A program made the translations under genes and the position numbers. Below, one piece after another: positions 1-8,409 of a stretch of DNA of 32,442 bases (positions within the stretch are counted from its first letter, which is position 1; each line of letters begins with the position of its first letter). The notes beneath the pieces are model-generated. The model did not search any database, was not told where the DNA came from, and saw only the letters and a program-made list of their open reading frames with translations. The DNA comes from Phycisphaeraceae bacterium (lineage in GTDB: Bacteria > Planctomycetota > Phycisphaerae > Phycisphaerales > Phycisphaeraceae), in the NCBI GenBank assembly GCA_019634195.1, contig JAHQVV010000189.1, positions 1 to 32,442 of the forward strand, given 5' to 3'.

Positions 1-390
1 AGCGGCAAGTTCCTCAAAGAAAAGAAAGACTCTATCCAGGCCGTCGCCGTCGAGCCCGTCGAGTCGCCCGTCATCAGCCAGACCCAGGCCGGCGAAGACG
101 TCCAGCCCGGCCCACACAAGATCCAGGGCATCGGCGCGGGCTTTGTTCCCAAAAACTGCAACCTCGACATCGTCGATACCGTCGAGAAGATCACCTCCGA
201 CGAAGCATTCAAAGCCGCCCGCGAACTCGCAGCGACCGAAGGCATCTTCGGCGGCATCTCCACCGGCGCCAATGTCCTGGCCGCCTGCCGAGTCGCCGAG
301 GCAAACCCCGGCAAGACGATCGTCACCATCGGCTGCTCCTTCGGCGAACGCTACCTCTCCACCCCGATGTTCGCCGACCTGCAGAACTAA
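1..390 (+). CDS. cysK: Cysteine synthase, C-terminal part (5' end outside window)
   Basis: Open from base 1 in frame 1 to the TAA at 388-390, giving the last 129 residues. The fragment carries the C-terminal half of the PLP fold: 'HKIQGIGAGFVP' (near residue 40 of the fragment), 'EGIFGGISTGAN' near residue 80 and the closing 'VTIGCSFGERYLST'. This is the arrangement of O-acetylserine sulfhydrylase (CysK), which makes L-cysteine from O-acetylserine and sulfide in the cytoplasm. The N-terminal part with the PLP lysine lies upstream, so catalytic competence cannot be judged. A cystathionine beta-synthase-like paralogue is possible, but the spacing and the short tail after 'ERYLST' favour CysK. 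A terminator follows 27 bases after the stop. Confidence 0.88.
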   Translation, partial: SGKFLKEKKDSIQAVAVEPVESPVISQTQAGEDVQPGPHKIQGIGAGFVPKNCNLDIVDTVEKITSDEAFKAARELAATEGIFGGISTGANVLAACRVAEANPGKTIVTIGCSFGERYLSTPMFADLQN

Positions 391-417
391 GCGGATCGAT
401 ACAACTCAAGAACAGCC

Positions 418-450
418 AAGCCCACGCCGACTCGGCCTGGGCTTCTTTTT
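418..450 (+). terminator. Intrinsic terminator of cysK
   Basis: A 13-base stem (418-430 against 432-444) beginning AAGCCCA and ending TGGGCTT, with one internal mismatch, is followed at 445-450 by C and five Ts. It sits 27 bases after the cysK stop and before the convergent gene ending at 471, so it is well placed to end cysK transcription. Confidence 0.8.
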
Positions 451-470
451 ATATCTCGATCGTCAATGGT

Positions 471-1688
471 TTACTGGCTGACCCACTTGTACCAGGCCTT
501 GAGCAAATCCTTGCCCTGCATGCCGTAGACCTCGTTGACCGCGACGTTCATGAACTTCTTGTCCTCCCGGACCATCCGCACCGCCTTCGCGAACTTGTCC
601 GGCGCCTCGGCCAGCGTCGAGACCATCGACCAGCACTCCGCGTAGTTCTCCGGTTTCATCGAGTCGGTCGTGTAGCCCCACGGCGCGGTCGCGTTGTCGA
701 TCTTCTTCGCTTCGAACAACTTCTTGACCACTTCCTTCCAGCCGCCCTCCTGCTTGAGGTCGCGCTTCTCGTAGGAGTAGATCATCACCGAGGGCGTCTT
801 CATCGCCATCGCCTCGGCCAGGTCGCCGAACCCCGTCGTCAGCCCCGCGGGCTGGTCCTTGCCGCCGGCCCGGGCCATCATCAGGTGGCCCAACGCGTAG
901 GTCGAAAAGCGAGCAACGTTTTCGTCGCTGCGCAGATCCGCATGTGCCGTGGCCAAGGCCGGCAGGAAGAAGCCCGAGGTGTTCTTGAGGTGGGTCTTGG
1001 TGTCAGCCTCTGGGCCAAAGCTGAACTTCATGCCGTCTTTCTCGTAAGAGTCCATCAGCGCGTCGACCCAGTTGCTCCACTCCGATACACCGTCGACGAT
1101 GACGATATGGGCGGACCTGGGCGAACTCGCGCTGGCGATCGAAGCGGGGAAGCGCTTGATCAGCATGCCCTCGAGCTTCTTCAAGAGCGGCGCGAGCTTA
1201 CCGGCTCGCGCCGCGTTGCAGTACAGCGTGGCGCGGGTCAGCTCGATGCGCTTGTAGCCCAGGCCCGCGTTCTTGATCGCTCGCTCGATCCGCTTCTGCT
1301 CCGAGATGTGCCAGTGCTCCGGGTCGGGGAAGCCAACCTTGAACGCATCGGCGTTGTCCGCGCCGCCCGCTTCGTCGCCGTCCGCATCGGCAGGCCCCGC
1401 ATCCAGATCAACCGCCTCGCCCGAGGCGATCTTTTTAATCAGTTCGATCTGATCCTGGGTGAAGCCGTACTTCTTCAGCCGGCCTTCCGCGCCGGACGAG
1501 ACACGGAAACCCACGCCGCGATCCGCCATCGCCGCGAGAACGTCTTGCGGGCTCTGGTCTTTGATCAGCCGAGCAACCTCGCTCATCTTGACCGGCCTAT
1601 CGTTGGCGGCAGCCGCAAGGTCGCTGAACGCGACGAGCAGGATCAGAATGAGAGAGAGTGACAAGACCCGCCGGGGCAGATGACGCAT
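471..1688 (-). CDS. Secreted protein of unknown function
   Basis: 405 residues from the ATG at 1688. I chose this start over the longer open frame because a GAAAGGA ribosome site lies just upstream and because the extension would run through the glnII terminator. Residues 1-27 form a Sec signal peptide (RR, then a Leu/Ile-rich core, ending AAA-A). The mature part begins with an acidic, Ala/Asp-rich linker near 95-125, then an alpha/beta region. A stretch 'YALGHLMMARAG' followed by 'TTGFGDLAEAM' is reminiscent of planctomycete gluzincin-like (DUF1570-type) secreted proteins, in which a helix before a glycine-rich loop carries the zinc site. There is no HExxH here, so an active protease is not supported. 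The product is probably periplasmic. I cannot assign a function. Confidence 0.75.
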   Translation of the reverse strand: MRHLPRRVLSLSLILILLVAFSDLAAAANDRPVKMSEVARLIKDQSPQDVLAAMADRGVGFRVSSGAEGRLKKYGFTQDQIELIKKIASGEAVDLDAGPADADGDEAGGADNADAFKVGFPDPEHWHISEQKRIERAIKNAGLGYKRIELTRATLYCNAARAGKLAPLLKKLEGMLIKRFPASIASASSPRSAHIVIVDGVSEWSNWVDALMDSYEKDGMKFSFGPEADTKTHLKNTSGFFLPALATAHADLRSDENVARFSTYALGHLMMARAGGKDQPAGLTTGFGDLAEAMAMKTPSVMIYSYEKRDLKQEGGWKEVVKKLFEAKKIDNATAPWGYTTDSMKPENYAECWSMVSTLAEAPDKFAKAVRMVREDKKFMNVAVNEVYGMQGKDLLKAWYKWVSQ

Positions 1689-1769
1689 CGCTTTCCTTTC
1701 GATTCGAGCGTGGAAAAGCCATGCTACACGCGCCGCCATCCACAGCCAAGGGATCCGTTGAAAAGGCAT

Positions 1770-1811
1770 AAAAAAAACCCGGACCGGCCTACTGAAAGAC
1801 CGGCCCGGGTT
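1770..1811 (-). terminator. Intrinsic terminator of glnII
   Basis: On the minus strand, 1811-1800 (AACCCGGGCCGG) pairs with 1787-1776 (CCGGTCCGGGTT) through 12 pairs including one G-U, with a 12-base loop. A run of Ts follows (the A-run at 1770-1777 on the plus strand). It lies 25 bases after the glnII stop and separates glnII from the secreted-protein gene. Confidence 0.85.
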
Positions 1812-1835
1812 AGGAGGAATCAAAGTGTTAGACGA

Positions 1836-2873
1836 TCAGGCGGTCTGCAGGTCAAGCGACTTGCAGGCGGTCTTGACGGTCTTGATGATCACGGCGGCGA
1901 CCTTGTAGGGATCGGCGGCGGAGTTCGGACGACGGTCTTCGAGCCAGCCCTTGTAGCCGTTCTCGACCGAAGCGATCGGGATACGGATCGAAGCGCCGCG
2001 GTCGGACACGCCGTAGGAGAACTTGTCGATGGACTGCGTCTCGTGCAGGCCGGTCAGACGCTGCTCGTTCTCGGCACCATACACAGCGATGTGCGCGGCG
2101 ATACGGTCTTGCGTGCCGAAGGCCTCGCAGATCTTGCCGTAGATTTCTTTGGAGCCGCAGGTACGCAGCACATCGTTGGAGAAGTTGGCGTGCATGCCGC
2201 TGCCGTTCCAGTCGCCCTTGACGGGCTTGCAGTGCCAGCTGATGGCCAGGCCGTACTTCTCGCCGACGCGCTCGAGCAGGTAACGCCCGATCCACATCTC
2301 GTCGCCTGCTTGTGCAGCGCCCTTGGCGAAGCCTTGGAACTCCCACTGGCCTGCCATGACTTCTGCGTTGATGCCTTCGACGTTCAGGCCCGCATCCAGG
2401 CACAGGTCCAAGTGCTCTTCAACGAGTTCACGACCGATCGCGTTGTTTGCGCCGACCGAGCAGTAGTACGGGCCCTGCGGCGCGGGGAAGCCGCCGGCGG
2501 GGAAACCGATGGGCAATTGCGTGGCGGGGTCCATGATGGTGTATTCCTGTTCGAAGCCGAACCAGAAATCGTTGTCATCGTCGTCGATCAGCGCGCGTCC
2601 GTTGGACTCGTGCGGCGTGCCGTCGGCGTTGAGGACTTCGGTCATGACCAGCCAGCCGTTCTTACGGCCGGGATCGGCACAGACGTAGACAGGCTTGAGC
2701 AAGCAGTCAGAACTACCACCCTCGGCCTGTTCGGTCGACGAACCATCGAAGGACCACATCGGGCAGTCTTCGAGCTTGCCGCTGAAGTTCTCGATGACCT
2801 TGGTCTTGCTGCGGAGACTCTGGGTGGGCTTGTAGCCGTCCAGCCAAATGTATTCAACCTTTGCCTTGCTCAT
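1836..2873 (-). CDS. glnII: Glutamine synthetase type II (eukaryotic-type GS)
   Basis: 345 residues, the length typical of the decameric GSII family (about 330-370) and much shorter than GSI (about 470). GSII makes glutamine from glutamate, ammonia and ATP. Visible motifs: the beta-grasp latch 'WSFDGSST' (40-47), 'FGFEQEYT' with metal-binding glutamates E108 and E110, 'PQGPYYC' (132-138), 'NAEVMAGQWEFQ' (169-180), 'GDWNGSGMH', 'RLTGLHET' and the C-terminal 'ASIRIP' and 'EDRRP' loops. The start is the ATG at 2873, with AGGAG about 12 bases upstream; the longer frame adds 20 residues with no family match. GSII lacks the adenylylation tyrosine loop of GSI, so control is probably transcriptional. 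A sigma-70 promoter and a palindrome lie upstream (3003-3081). Confidence 0.96.
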   Translation of the reverse strand: MSKAKVEYIWLDGYKPTQSLRSKTKVIENFSGKLEDCPMWSFDGSSTEQAEGGSSDCLLKPVYVCADPGRKNGWLVMTEVLNADGTPHESNGRALIDDDDNDFWFGFEQEYTIMDPATQLPIGFPAGGFPAPQGPYYCSVGANNAIGRELVEEHLDLCLDAGLNVEGINAEVMAGQWEFQGFAKGAAQAGDEMWIGRYLLERVGEKYGLAISWHCKPVKGDWNGSGMHANFSNDVLRTCGSKEIYGKICEAFGTQDRIAAHIAVYGAENEQRLTGLHETQSIDKFSYGVSDRGASIRIPIASVENGYKGWLEDRRPNSAADPYKVAAVIIKTVKTACKSLDLQTA

Positions 2874-3002
2874 GGTCGCTGACCACTCCTGTCCTGAAAG
2901 GGATTCTTTGTTAAACAACCCGTGATGGGTCATGCTGAACCGGGGTCCAAGGATGCCGAACGCCGGTCACGGCTTGGCTACGCTGCCGGTGCCTGGTACA
3001 GC

Positions 3003-3031
3003 ATCATAATCTCAGCAAACCAAAAGTTCAA
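3003..3031 (-). promoter_or_regulatory. Sigma-70-type promoter of glnII
   Basis: Read on the minus strand, TTGAAC (3031-3026) is followed after exactly 17 bases by TATGAT (3008-3003). This is a close match to the -35/-10 consensus. Transcription would start near 2996, giving a leader of about 120 bases before the glnII ATG. I do not recognise a known riboswitch in that leader. Confidence 0.6.
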
Positions 3032-3060
3032 CGCCTAATCACGCCGCGAAGAAAATTTTT

Positions 3061-3081
3061 ATTGCCTATTTTTTAGGCAAT
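3061..3081. promoter_or_regulatory. Perfect palindrome upstream of the glnII promoter (candidate operator)
   Basis: ATTGCCTA (3061-3068) and TAGGCAAT (3074-3081) are perfect inverted copies separated by five Ts. The centre lies about 75 bases upstream of the predicted glnII start site, a usual distance for an activator site. The arms are AT-richer than the surroundings. The identity of the regulator is unknown; a nitrogen-responsive factor is only an inference from the target gene. Confidence 0.45.
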
Positions 3082-3174
3082 CTTGCTCAAGAGCCACCAG
3101 ATGCCCTGTCTATTGCGTTAAGAGCAGGAAAGTAGCGGAGCCGAAAGGATCACCCCGCGTCCAAGCGTGATAAC

Positions 3175-3569
3175 GTGCCAGGCCCTAGTGCCTCGCCGAT
3201 CGATTCACCGCCACCATCGCCCGCTGCAGAAGACACGCCAAAAGCCGATCCGCAAGACGCCGACGGCCGCGACTGGCTCTTCGAACACTTCCCCCAGAGC
3301 ACAACCCCGGCACCTTCAACGCCGACCGCGAAGTGCTGCGCGACGCGTACGACTTCTGCTACGGCGTGCCCGTCGCCGACACGTTCACCCAGCTTGGGGA
3401 CGGGCCCGAGCACTGGGCACAAGACCTCGCTTGCGCCCTCCTACTCAAGCGGTTGCCAGACGGCTCGTCCGCCAACCGCTTCACCGACTGCAAGAAAGAC
3501 GGCCCGCTGACCGCGACGCCCTTTACCCTGCGTGCGATGCTGTCCTGCCCCGAAGCAGTCATTAAATAA
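3175..3569 (+). pseudogene. Small hypothetical gene interrupted by a one-base frameshift
   Basis: From a GTG at 3175 the first frame encodes a Pro/Asp-rich start leading into 'GRDWLFEHFP'. It then turns into low-complexity Ser/Thr/Pro sequence. From about 3294 a different frame reads sensibly ('NPGTFNADREVLRDAYDFCY', then 'GDGPEHWAQDLACALLLKRL') to the TAA at 3567-3569. The switch falls at a run of five Cs (3291-3295); one more C would join both halves into a protein of about 131 residues. Possible causes are a real inactivating deletion, a homopolymer sequencing error, or programmed frameshifting. The joined protein has no domain I recognise, and no clear ribosome site precedes the GTG. The promoter-side flank (3032-3174) lies back to back with glnII. 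Confidence 0.45.
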
Positions 3570-3764
3570 GCCCTTGCGCACATCCAAACCGGGCAAAAGC
3601 ACATCGCCGGCCCGGGTCGCTTATCACCGGCGTCGAGGCACCCCGAACCACCCCTTACTTAAGTACGAAAACCGATCGCGTTCACTGAAATATCCCAAAA
3701 AATAAGCCGTCACACAGCTATACTGCCACAAGCAAATCACCTACGCATTCAATGGACTTTCAGT

Positions 3765-6281
3765 GTGATCAACACCCAGCGATCGATCATCGGCTCCGCA
3801 CTCGTACTGTCGGCCTGCATCTTCCTGATCGGCTGCGGTTCGGAAGCCGCATCGCCCAGTTCAAGCCGGCTCAGCAATGACGGCTCGGCGTCTGTTGTGA
3901 ACGCCGCCGACAAGCCCGAGGGCGAGCCGATCTCGTTCAACCGCGACATCCGCCCGATCCTCTCGGAGAACTGCTTCTTCTGCCACGGCCCGGACGCCAA
4001 GCACCAGGAAGCCGACCTCCGCCTCGACTTCTTCGAGCACGCCACCCGCGACCTCGGCGGCTACGCGGCGATCGTGCCCGGCGACCGTGAGGGCAGCGAG
4101 ACCTGGCACCGGATCATCGATAAAGAAGACCCGATGCCCCCGGTCAAGAGCCATAAAAAGCTGACCGAGGGAGAGATCGAACTCATCGGCCGGTGGATCG
4201 ATCAGGGCGCGACCTACGAGACACACTGGTCCTACGCCCCGGTGGTCCGGGTCGATCCGCCCGAGGTGAAGAACGAGGCGTGGGTCAGCAACGCGATCGA
4301 CCGGTTCATCCTTGCCGAGCTTGAATCGCGCAAGATCGAACCCTCGCCGAAGGCCGACAGGCGCACGCTGCTCCGGCGCGTGACCTACAACCTCACCGGC
4401 CTGCCGCCGACGCCCGGACAGGCCGCCGCGTTCCTCAACGACACCTCGCCGCAGGCCTACGAGAACTACGTCGATTCGCTCTTAGCCGACGAGACCTACG
4501 GCGAGCACCTGGCGGTGTGGTGGCTGGACCTGGTGCGCTACGCGGACTCCGAGGGCTTCCACGGCGACCAGGGCCGAACCGCCTGGCCCTACCGCGAGTG
4601 GGTCATCAAATCGCTCAACGCCAACATGCCTTTCGACCGGTTCACGACCATGCAGCTGGCCGGCGACCTGATGCAGGACGAGCCGACGCAGGAGATGCTC
4701 ATCGCCAGCGCCTACAACCGCCTGGCCCCGCAGACCGAGGAAGGCGGCGCCCAGCACAAGGAATACGAGACGATCTACAACGCCGACCGCGTCGCGAACT
4801 ACGCCGACACCTGGCTCGGCTCGTCCGTCGCCTGCGCACAGTGCCACGACCACAAGTTCGACCCGTTCTCGGCAGAGGACTTCTACACCCTCGCCAGCTT
4901 CTTCTCCGACATCAACGAGCAGATCATCGGCCACCGCAACGGCTACGCCCGCCACACCCCGCCGTACATCCTGCTGCCGCAGAACGAAGAACAAGCCGCC
5001 AAAGTCAAAGAGCACAACCAGACGTACGCGGCGTTTATCGACAAGCACCCCATGGCCAAGATCGTTGAGGAGCGGTTGACCTGCCGGGACTACAAGCCGC
5101 CGGTCCCCAATGAACAGATCAAGGCCAACGAGTTCGAAGCCGAACTGAAAAAGCTGATCGACGCCCGCCACAAGCTCGCCAACGAGATGCCTACCGTCGG
5201 GATCACCCGCGCCCTGCCAACGCCGCGGACCGTCCGCATCCTCGCCCGTGGCAACTGGCAGGACGAGACCGGCGAGATCGTCCTGCCCGCGACGCCCGCG
5301 TTCCTCGGCGGGCCCCGCTCGACCGAAGGCAACCGCCTGACCCGCCTGGACCTGGCCAAGTGGACCGTCTCGCCAGAGAACCCGCTGACCGCCCGCGTCG
5401 TCGCCAACCGCCTCTGGGGCAAGTACCTGGGCACCGCGATCTCCAGCAACACGATCGAGCTGGGCAGCCAGGGCGTCCCGCCGACGCACCCCGCGCTGCT
5501 CGACTACCTCGCCACCGAGTTCGCCGGCAAGGGCTGGGACCTCAAGCACCTGATCCGCATGATCGTGACCAGCTCGGCCTACCAGCAGTCGGCAGACGCG
5601 CGCGACGACCTGGCCAACATCGACCCAGACAACACCAAGCTCTTCGCACGCCAGTCCGCGCTACGGCTGTCGGCCGAGGTGATCCGCGACAAGGCGCTGG
5701 CCGTGTCGGGCCTGCTCAAGCCGCGCCTCGGCGGGCCGAGTGTCTTCCCGTACCAGCCCGACGGGCACTGGGAGCCGCTGAACTTCCCCAGGCGCCCCTA
5801 CCCCACCAGCAAGGGCGACGACCTGTACCGCCGCAGCGTGTACAGCTGGGTCCAGCGGACCTTCCCGCACCCCGCTATGGTGAACTTCGACAGCCCGTCA
5901 CGCGAGACCTGCACCGGCCAGCGCATGGTGTCCAACACCCCGCTCGGCGCCCTGACCACGCTCAACGGGCCAACCTTCGTCGAGGCCGCGCGCACCCTCG
6001 CCGCGACGCTGCTCACCGAGTACCCCTCAGACGCCAACCGCCTCGACACGCTCTACCAGCTCGTCCTCGCACGCACACCCCGCGATACCGAACGGCAGGC
6101 ACTAACCAAGCTCCTGGACAGCCAGCGCAAGCACTTCGCCAAGAACCCCGAAGACGCGAAGAAGCTGATCGCCGTCGGCGCGTCTCCTGTTGAACCGGAC
6201 GCCGACCCCGCCGAGCTCGCCGCGTGGGCCTCGGCCTGCCGGGTCGTACTGAACCTGCACGAAGCGTTGACGCGCAACTAA
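3765..6281 (+). CDS. Planctomycete cytochrome-type DUF1549/DUF1553 lipoprotein
   Basis: 838 residues from a GTG at 3765; the nearby ATG at 3751 is out of frame and stops at once. Residues 1-24 form a lipoprotein signal with lipobox L-I-G-C (Cys24). The PSCyt1 cytochrome c-like domain follows, with heme motif CFFCH at 70-74, then the DUF1549 (PSCyt2) region with a second CxxCH (CAQCH, 357-361) in the family-typical 'CAQCHDHKFDPF' setting. DUF1553 (PSD1) covers roughly 510-800, including 'NPLTARVVANRLW' and 'LKHLIRMIVTSSAYQQS'. Such proteins are abundant in planctomycetes and usually sit beside a DUF1501 gene, as here. They are thought to act in the periplasm in breakdown of complex organic matter, but the reaction is unknown. 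Expected location: envelope, lipid-anchored. Confidence 0.93.
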   Translation: MINTQRSIIGSALVLSACIFLIGCGSEAASPSSSRLSNDGSASVVNAADKPEGEPISFNRDIRPILSENCFFCHGPDAKHQEADLRLDFFEHATRDLGGYAAIVPGDREGSETWHRIIDKEDPMPPVKSHKKLTEGEIELIGRWIDQGATYETHWSYAPVVRVDPPEVKNEAWVSNAIDRFILAELESRKIEPSPKADRRTLLRRVTYNLTGLPPTPGQAAAFLNDTSPQAYENYVDSLLADETYGEHLAVWWLDLVRYADSEGFHGDQGRTAWPYREWVIKSLNANMPFDRFTTMQLAGDLMQDEPTQEMLIASAYNRLAPQTEEGGAQHKEYETIYNADRVANYADTWLGSSVACAQCHDHKFDPFSAEDFYTLASFFSDINEQIIGHRNGYARHTPPYILLPQNEEQAAKVKEHNQTYAAFIDKHPMAKIVEERLTCRDYKPPVPNEQIKANEFEAELKKLIDARHKLANEMPTVGITRALPTPRTVRILARGNWQDETGEIVLPATPAFLGGPRSTEGNRLTRLDLAKWTVSPENPLTARVVANRLWGKYLGTAISSNTIELGSQGVPPTHPALLDYLATEFAGKGWDLKHLIRMIVTSSAYQQSADARDDLANIDPDNTKLFARQSALRLSAEVIRDKALAVSGLLKPRLGGPSVFPYQPDGHWEPLNFPRRPYPTSKGDDLYRRSVYSWVQRTFPHPAMVNFDSPSRETCTGQRMVSNTPLGALTTLNGPTFVEAARTLAATLLTEYPSDANRLDTLYQLVLARTPRDTERQALTKLLDSQRKHFAKNPEDAKKLIAVGASPVEPDADPAELAAWASACRVVLNLHEALTRN

Positions 6282-6304
6282 TTTGTACCCATGCCCTCCT
6301 GCGC

Positions 6305-6372
6305 GAGGGCGAGGCTCCCGCCGAGCCAACACAACCAGACAACGCGCGGCTCGGCAGGAGCCCCGCCTTCCC
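6305..6372. repeat. Intergenic inverted repeat, family C, copy 1
   Basis: Arms 6305-6327 and 6348-6372 are imperfect inverted copies (about 21 of 25 positions pair) around a 20-base loop. Each arm also contains a small palindrome (GGCTC...GAGCC). The same unit recurs at 15511-15580, next to unrelated genes, so it is a dispersed element. Here it fills most of the 110-base gap between the DUF1553 and DUF1501 genes. Confidence 0.8.
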
Positions 6373-6391
6373 AGATGATGGGACCACAGCC

Positions 6392-7894
6392 ATGCCTGAT
6401 CAAAAGCCCCAACAACCGACGCGTCTTGAAAAGGTCATGCTCGACCGCGAGCACGCCGAGCAGTGCCTGCTCAGCCAGACCCGCCGCAAGTTCCTGACGA
6501 GCATGTTCGGGTCCGTCGGCTCGCTCGCGCTGGGCACGATGGCCGGGCCCTCGCTCTTCGCCGCGCCGACCAGCCCCGACCTGAGCGGCCCCCCGGCGAC
6601 CAATGACCTCCGCGCCGCTTACCTCACCCACGCGCCCAAGGCCAAACGCGTCATCCACCTGTGCATGGCCGGCGGCCCCAGCCACCTCGAAACCTTCGAC
6701 TACAAGCCGACCCTCGAGAAGATGGACGGCAAGGCGATGCCCAGCGAGCTCACCGCGGGCCAGCCCATCGCCCAGCTCCAGGGCAAAGCCCTCAAGGCCT
6801 TCAAGCCGCAGACGACCTTCAAGAAGTGCGGCCAGGCCGGTATCGAGATCAGCGACTACTTCCCGCACATCCAGGCCATCGCCGATGAGATGTGCGTCAT
6901 CAAATCGATGACCACCGAGCAGATCAACCACGACCCCGCGCACACCTACTTCAACACCGGCACCATCCGGCCCAACCACCCGTCCATCGGCGCATGGCTG
7001 CTCTACGGCCTGGGCTCCATGAACGAGAACCTGCCCGGCTTCGTCGTCCTCACCTCCCAAGGCGGCGGGCAGGGACAGCCCATCAGCGCCCGCCAATGGT
7101 CCTCCGGCTTCCTCCAAAGCAAGTACCAGGGCGTCAAGCTCAACGCCATCGGAGACCCGGTCTACTACGTCGGCTCGCCCGACGGCGTCTCCACGCCCTG
7201 CCAGTCCGAAGTCATCGAGGCCATCAACCAGCTCAACCAGGACCACGCCAAGGTCGTCGACGACCCCGAGATCAGCAACCGCATCGCGCAGTACGAGCTC
7301 GCCTTCCGCATGCAGATGGCCATGCCCGACCTGACCGATTTCGCCAACGAAGACCCCAAGATCGTCGAGTCCTACGGCTGCAAGCCCGGCGACGGCTCGT
7401 TCGCCTCCAACTGCCTCATGGCCCGCCGGCTCGCCGAGCGCGGCGTCCGGTTCATCCAGCTCTACCACCGCGGGTGGGACCACCACGGCAGCCTCAAGAA
7501 GGGCATGGCCACCGCCTCTAAGCTCGTCGACCAGGCCACCGCCGCGCTCATCCAAGACCTCAAGCGACGCGGCATGCTCGACGACACCCTCATCATCTGG
7601 GGCGGCGAGTTCGGCCGAACACCCATGGCACAAGGCTCGGGGCGGGACCACCACATCAAGGGATACTCCATGTTCATGGCCGGCGGCGGCGTCAAGCCCG
7701 GCATCACCTACGGCAGCACCGACGACTTCGGCTACAACGCCACCGAAGACATCGTCCACGTCCGAGACCTGCACGCCACCATGCTCCACCAGCTCGGCAT
7801 CGACCACCAACGCCTGACCTTCAAGACCCAGGGCCTGGACGCCAAGCTCACCGGCGTCGAACCCGCCAAGGTCATCAAAGACATCCTCGCCTGA
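6392..7894 (+). CDS. DUF1501 family protein with Tat signal
   Basis: 500 residues from the ATG at 6392. The longer frame would read through the inverted repeat and back into the upstream gene, so it is rejected. A twin-arginine motif 'TRRKFLTSM' near residue 30 is followed by a hydrophobic stretch and an Ala-rich cleavage region ending 'LFAAP'. DUF1501 follows to the end: 'HLCMAGGPSHLETFDYKP' (about 88-105), 'MTTEQINHDPAH', 'HHGSLKKGM' and 'WGGEFGRTPM', which resembles the metal-binding core of the alkaline-phosphatase/sulfatase fold. It is thus a folded-export periplasmic protein, possibly a hydrolase of sulfated or phosphorylated polymers; the substrate is unknown. It follows the DUF1549/1553 gene on the same strand, the normal pairing in planctomycetes. 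Confidence 0.93.
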   Translation: MPDQKPQQPTRLEKVMLDREHAEQCLLSQTRRKFLTSMFGSVGSLALGTMAGPSLFAAPTSPDLSGPPATNDLRAAYLTHAPKAKRVIHLCMAGGPSHLETFDYKPTLEKMDGKAMPSELTAGQPIAQLQGKALKAFKPQTTFKKCGQAGIEISDYFPHIQAIADEMCVIKSMTTEQINHDPAHTYFNTGTIRPNHPSIGAWLLYGLGSMNENLPGFVVLTSQGGGQGQPISARQWSSGFLQSKYQGVKLNAIGDPVYYVGSPDGVSTPCQSEVIEAINQLNQDHAKVVDDPEISNRIAQYELAFRMQMAMPDLTDFANEDPKIVESYGCKPGDGSFASNCLMARRLAERGVRFIQLYHRGWDHHGSLKKGMATASKLVDQATAALIQDLKRRGMLDDTLIIWGGEFGRTPMAQGSGRDHHIKGYSMFMAGGGVKPGITYGSTDDFGYNATEDIVHVRDLHATMLHQLGIDHQRLTFKTQGLDAKLTGVEPAKVIKDILA

Positions 7895-8409
7895 CCCCGC
7901 GCACAACAAGTGTGTGATGTGACACAGAACGTGCAGGTCACACGCCTTCAATGCCCGGCCCGGAAAGCCCACGCGCGCACAATCGGCGCGCCGCAGCGCA
8001 TGCGCGTCTCAAGGCGGAGGGGACTTACCCCCCTCGCCAAACGCTCTGCCCTTTCAATCAAACCCCAACCCCTATCCCCGCGCGCACAAGCCGTGGACCA
8101 TCCCCTCCCCCGCAACGCCGGCCAACGCACGCACAACGACGCACCGACTCCACCTAACCTATTCCTGCACCGCGTGTGCGACCACCCACCCCCACGTAAT
8201 GATGCGGCTGCTTCCACGGTTCTGTTTACGACCACTGCAGTGGTTTGCGATAAGCAGCATAAAAATGGCCGCCGGGCAAGGCCCTGGAAGCTGAGCTGCC
8301 CCGAGCTATTGTAGGACTGCTGGCTGCCGGTGGCCTTATCGCTAGTTCCGACGGATCGATCGCTTCTTCAAAATGCCTGGGACTTCTGACCCAGCGTATC
8401 CAAGATCGA
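7895..8409. other. 515-base gap, C-rich, no credible gene
   Basis: This gap lies between the convergent DUF1501 and pseudopilin genes. The plus strand from about 8035 to 8205 is strikingly rich in C and A and poor in G, with C-runs such as at 8104-8110. The open frames here give Pro/Arg/His-rich low-complexity products with no ribosome site or family features. A perfect 12-base palindrome CCACTGCAGTGG occurs near 8232-8243. A weak hairpin CTGGG...CCCAG (8377-8394) lies where a pseudopilin terminator would be expected. I see no RNA gene. Confidence 0.5.

Noticed and set aside
1680-2882. 400-codon plus-strand frame opposite glnII
   Set aside because: Covers the terminator and the whole of glnII in antisense, and has no protein family pattern.
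2874-2996. Possible glutamine-type riboswitch in the glnII leader
   Set aside because: Leader length is suitable, but I could not recognise a conserved riboswitch core; only a short CCCATCACGGG-like hairpin is visible.
3681-3724. Promoter for the DUF1549/1553 gene (TATACT at 3719)
   Set aside because: A fair -10 box, but no -35 box at a normal distance.
6278-7972. 564-codon minus-strand frame opposite the DUF1501 gene
   Set aside because: Shadow of the well-supported DUF1501 frame; Gly/Val/Asp-rich, no ribosome site or domain.
7910-8314. 134-codon plus-strand frame after the DUF1501 gene
   Set aside because: Pro/Arg/His-rich product of a C-rich gap, no ribosome site, no homology pattern.
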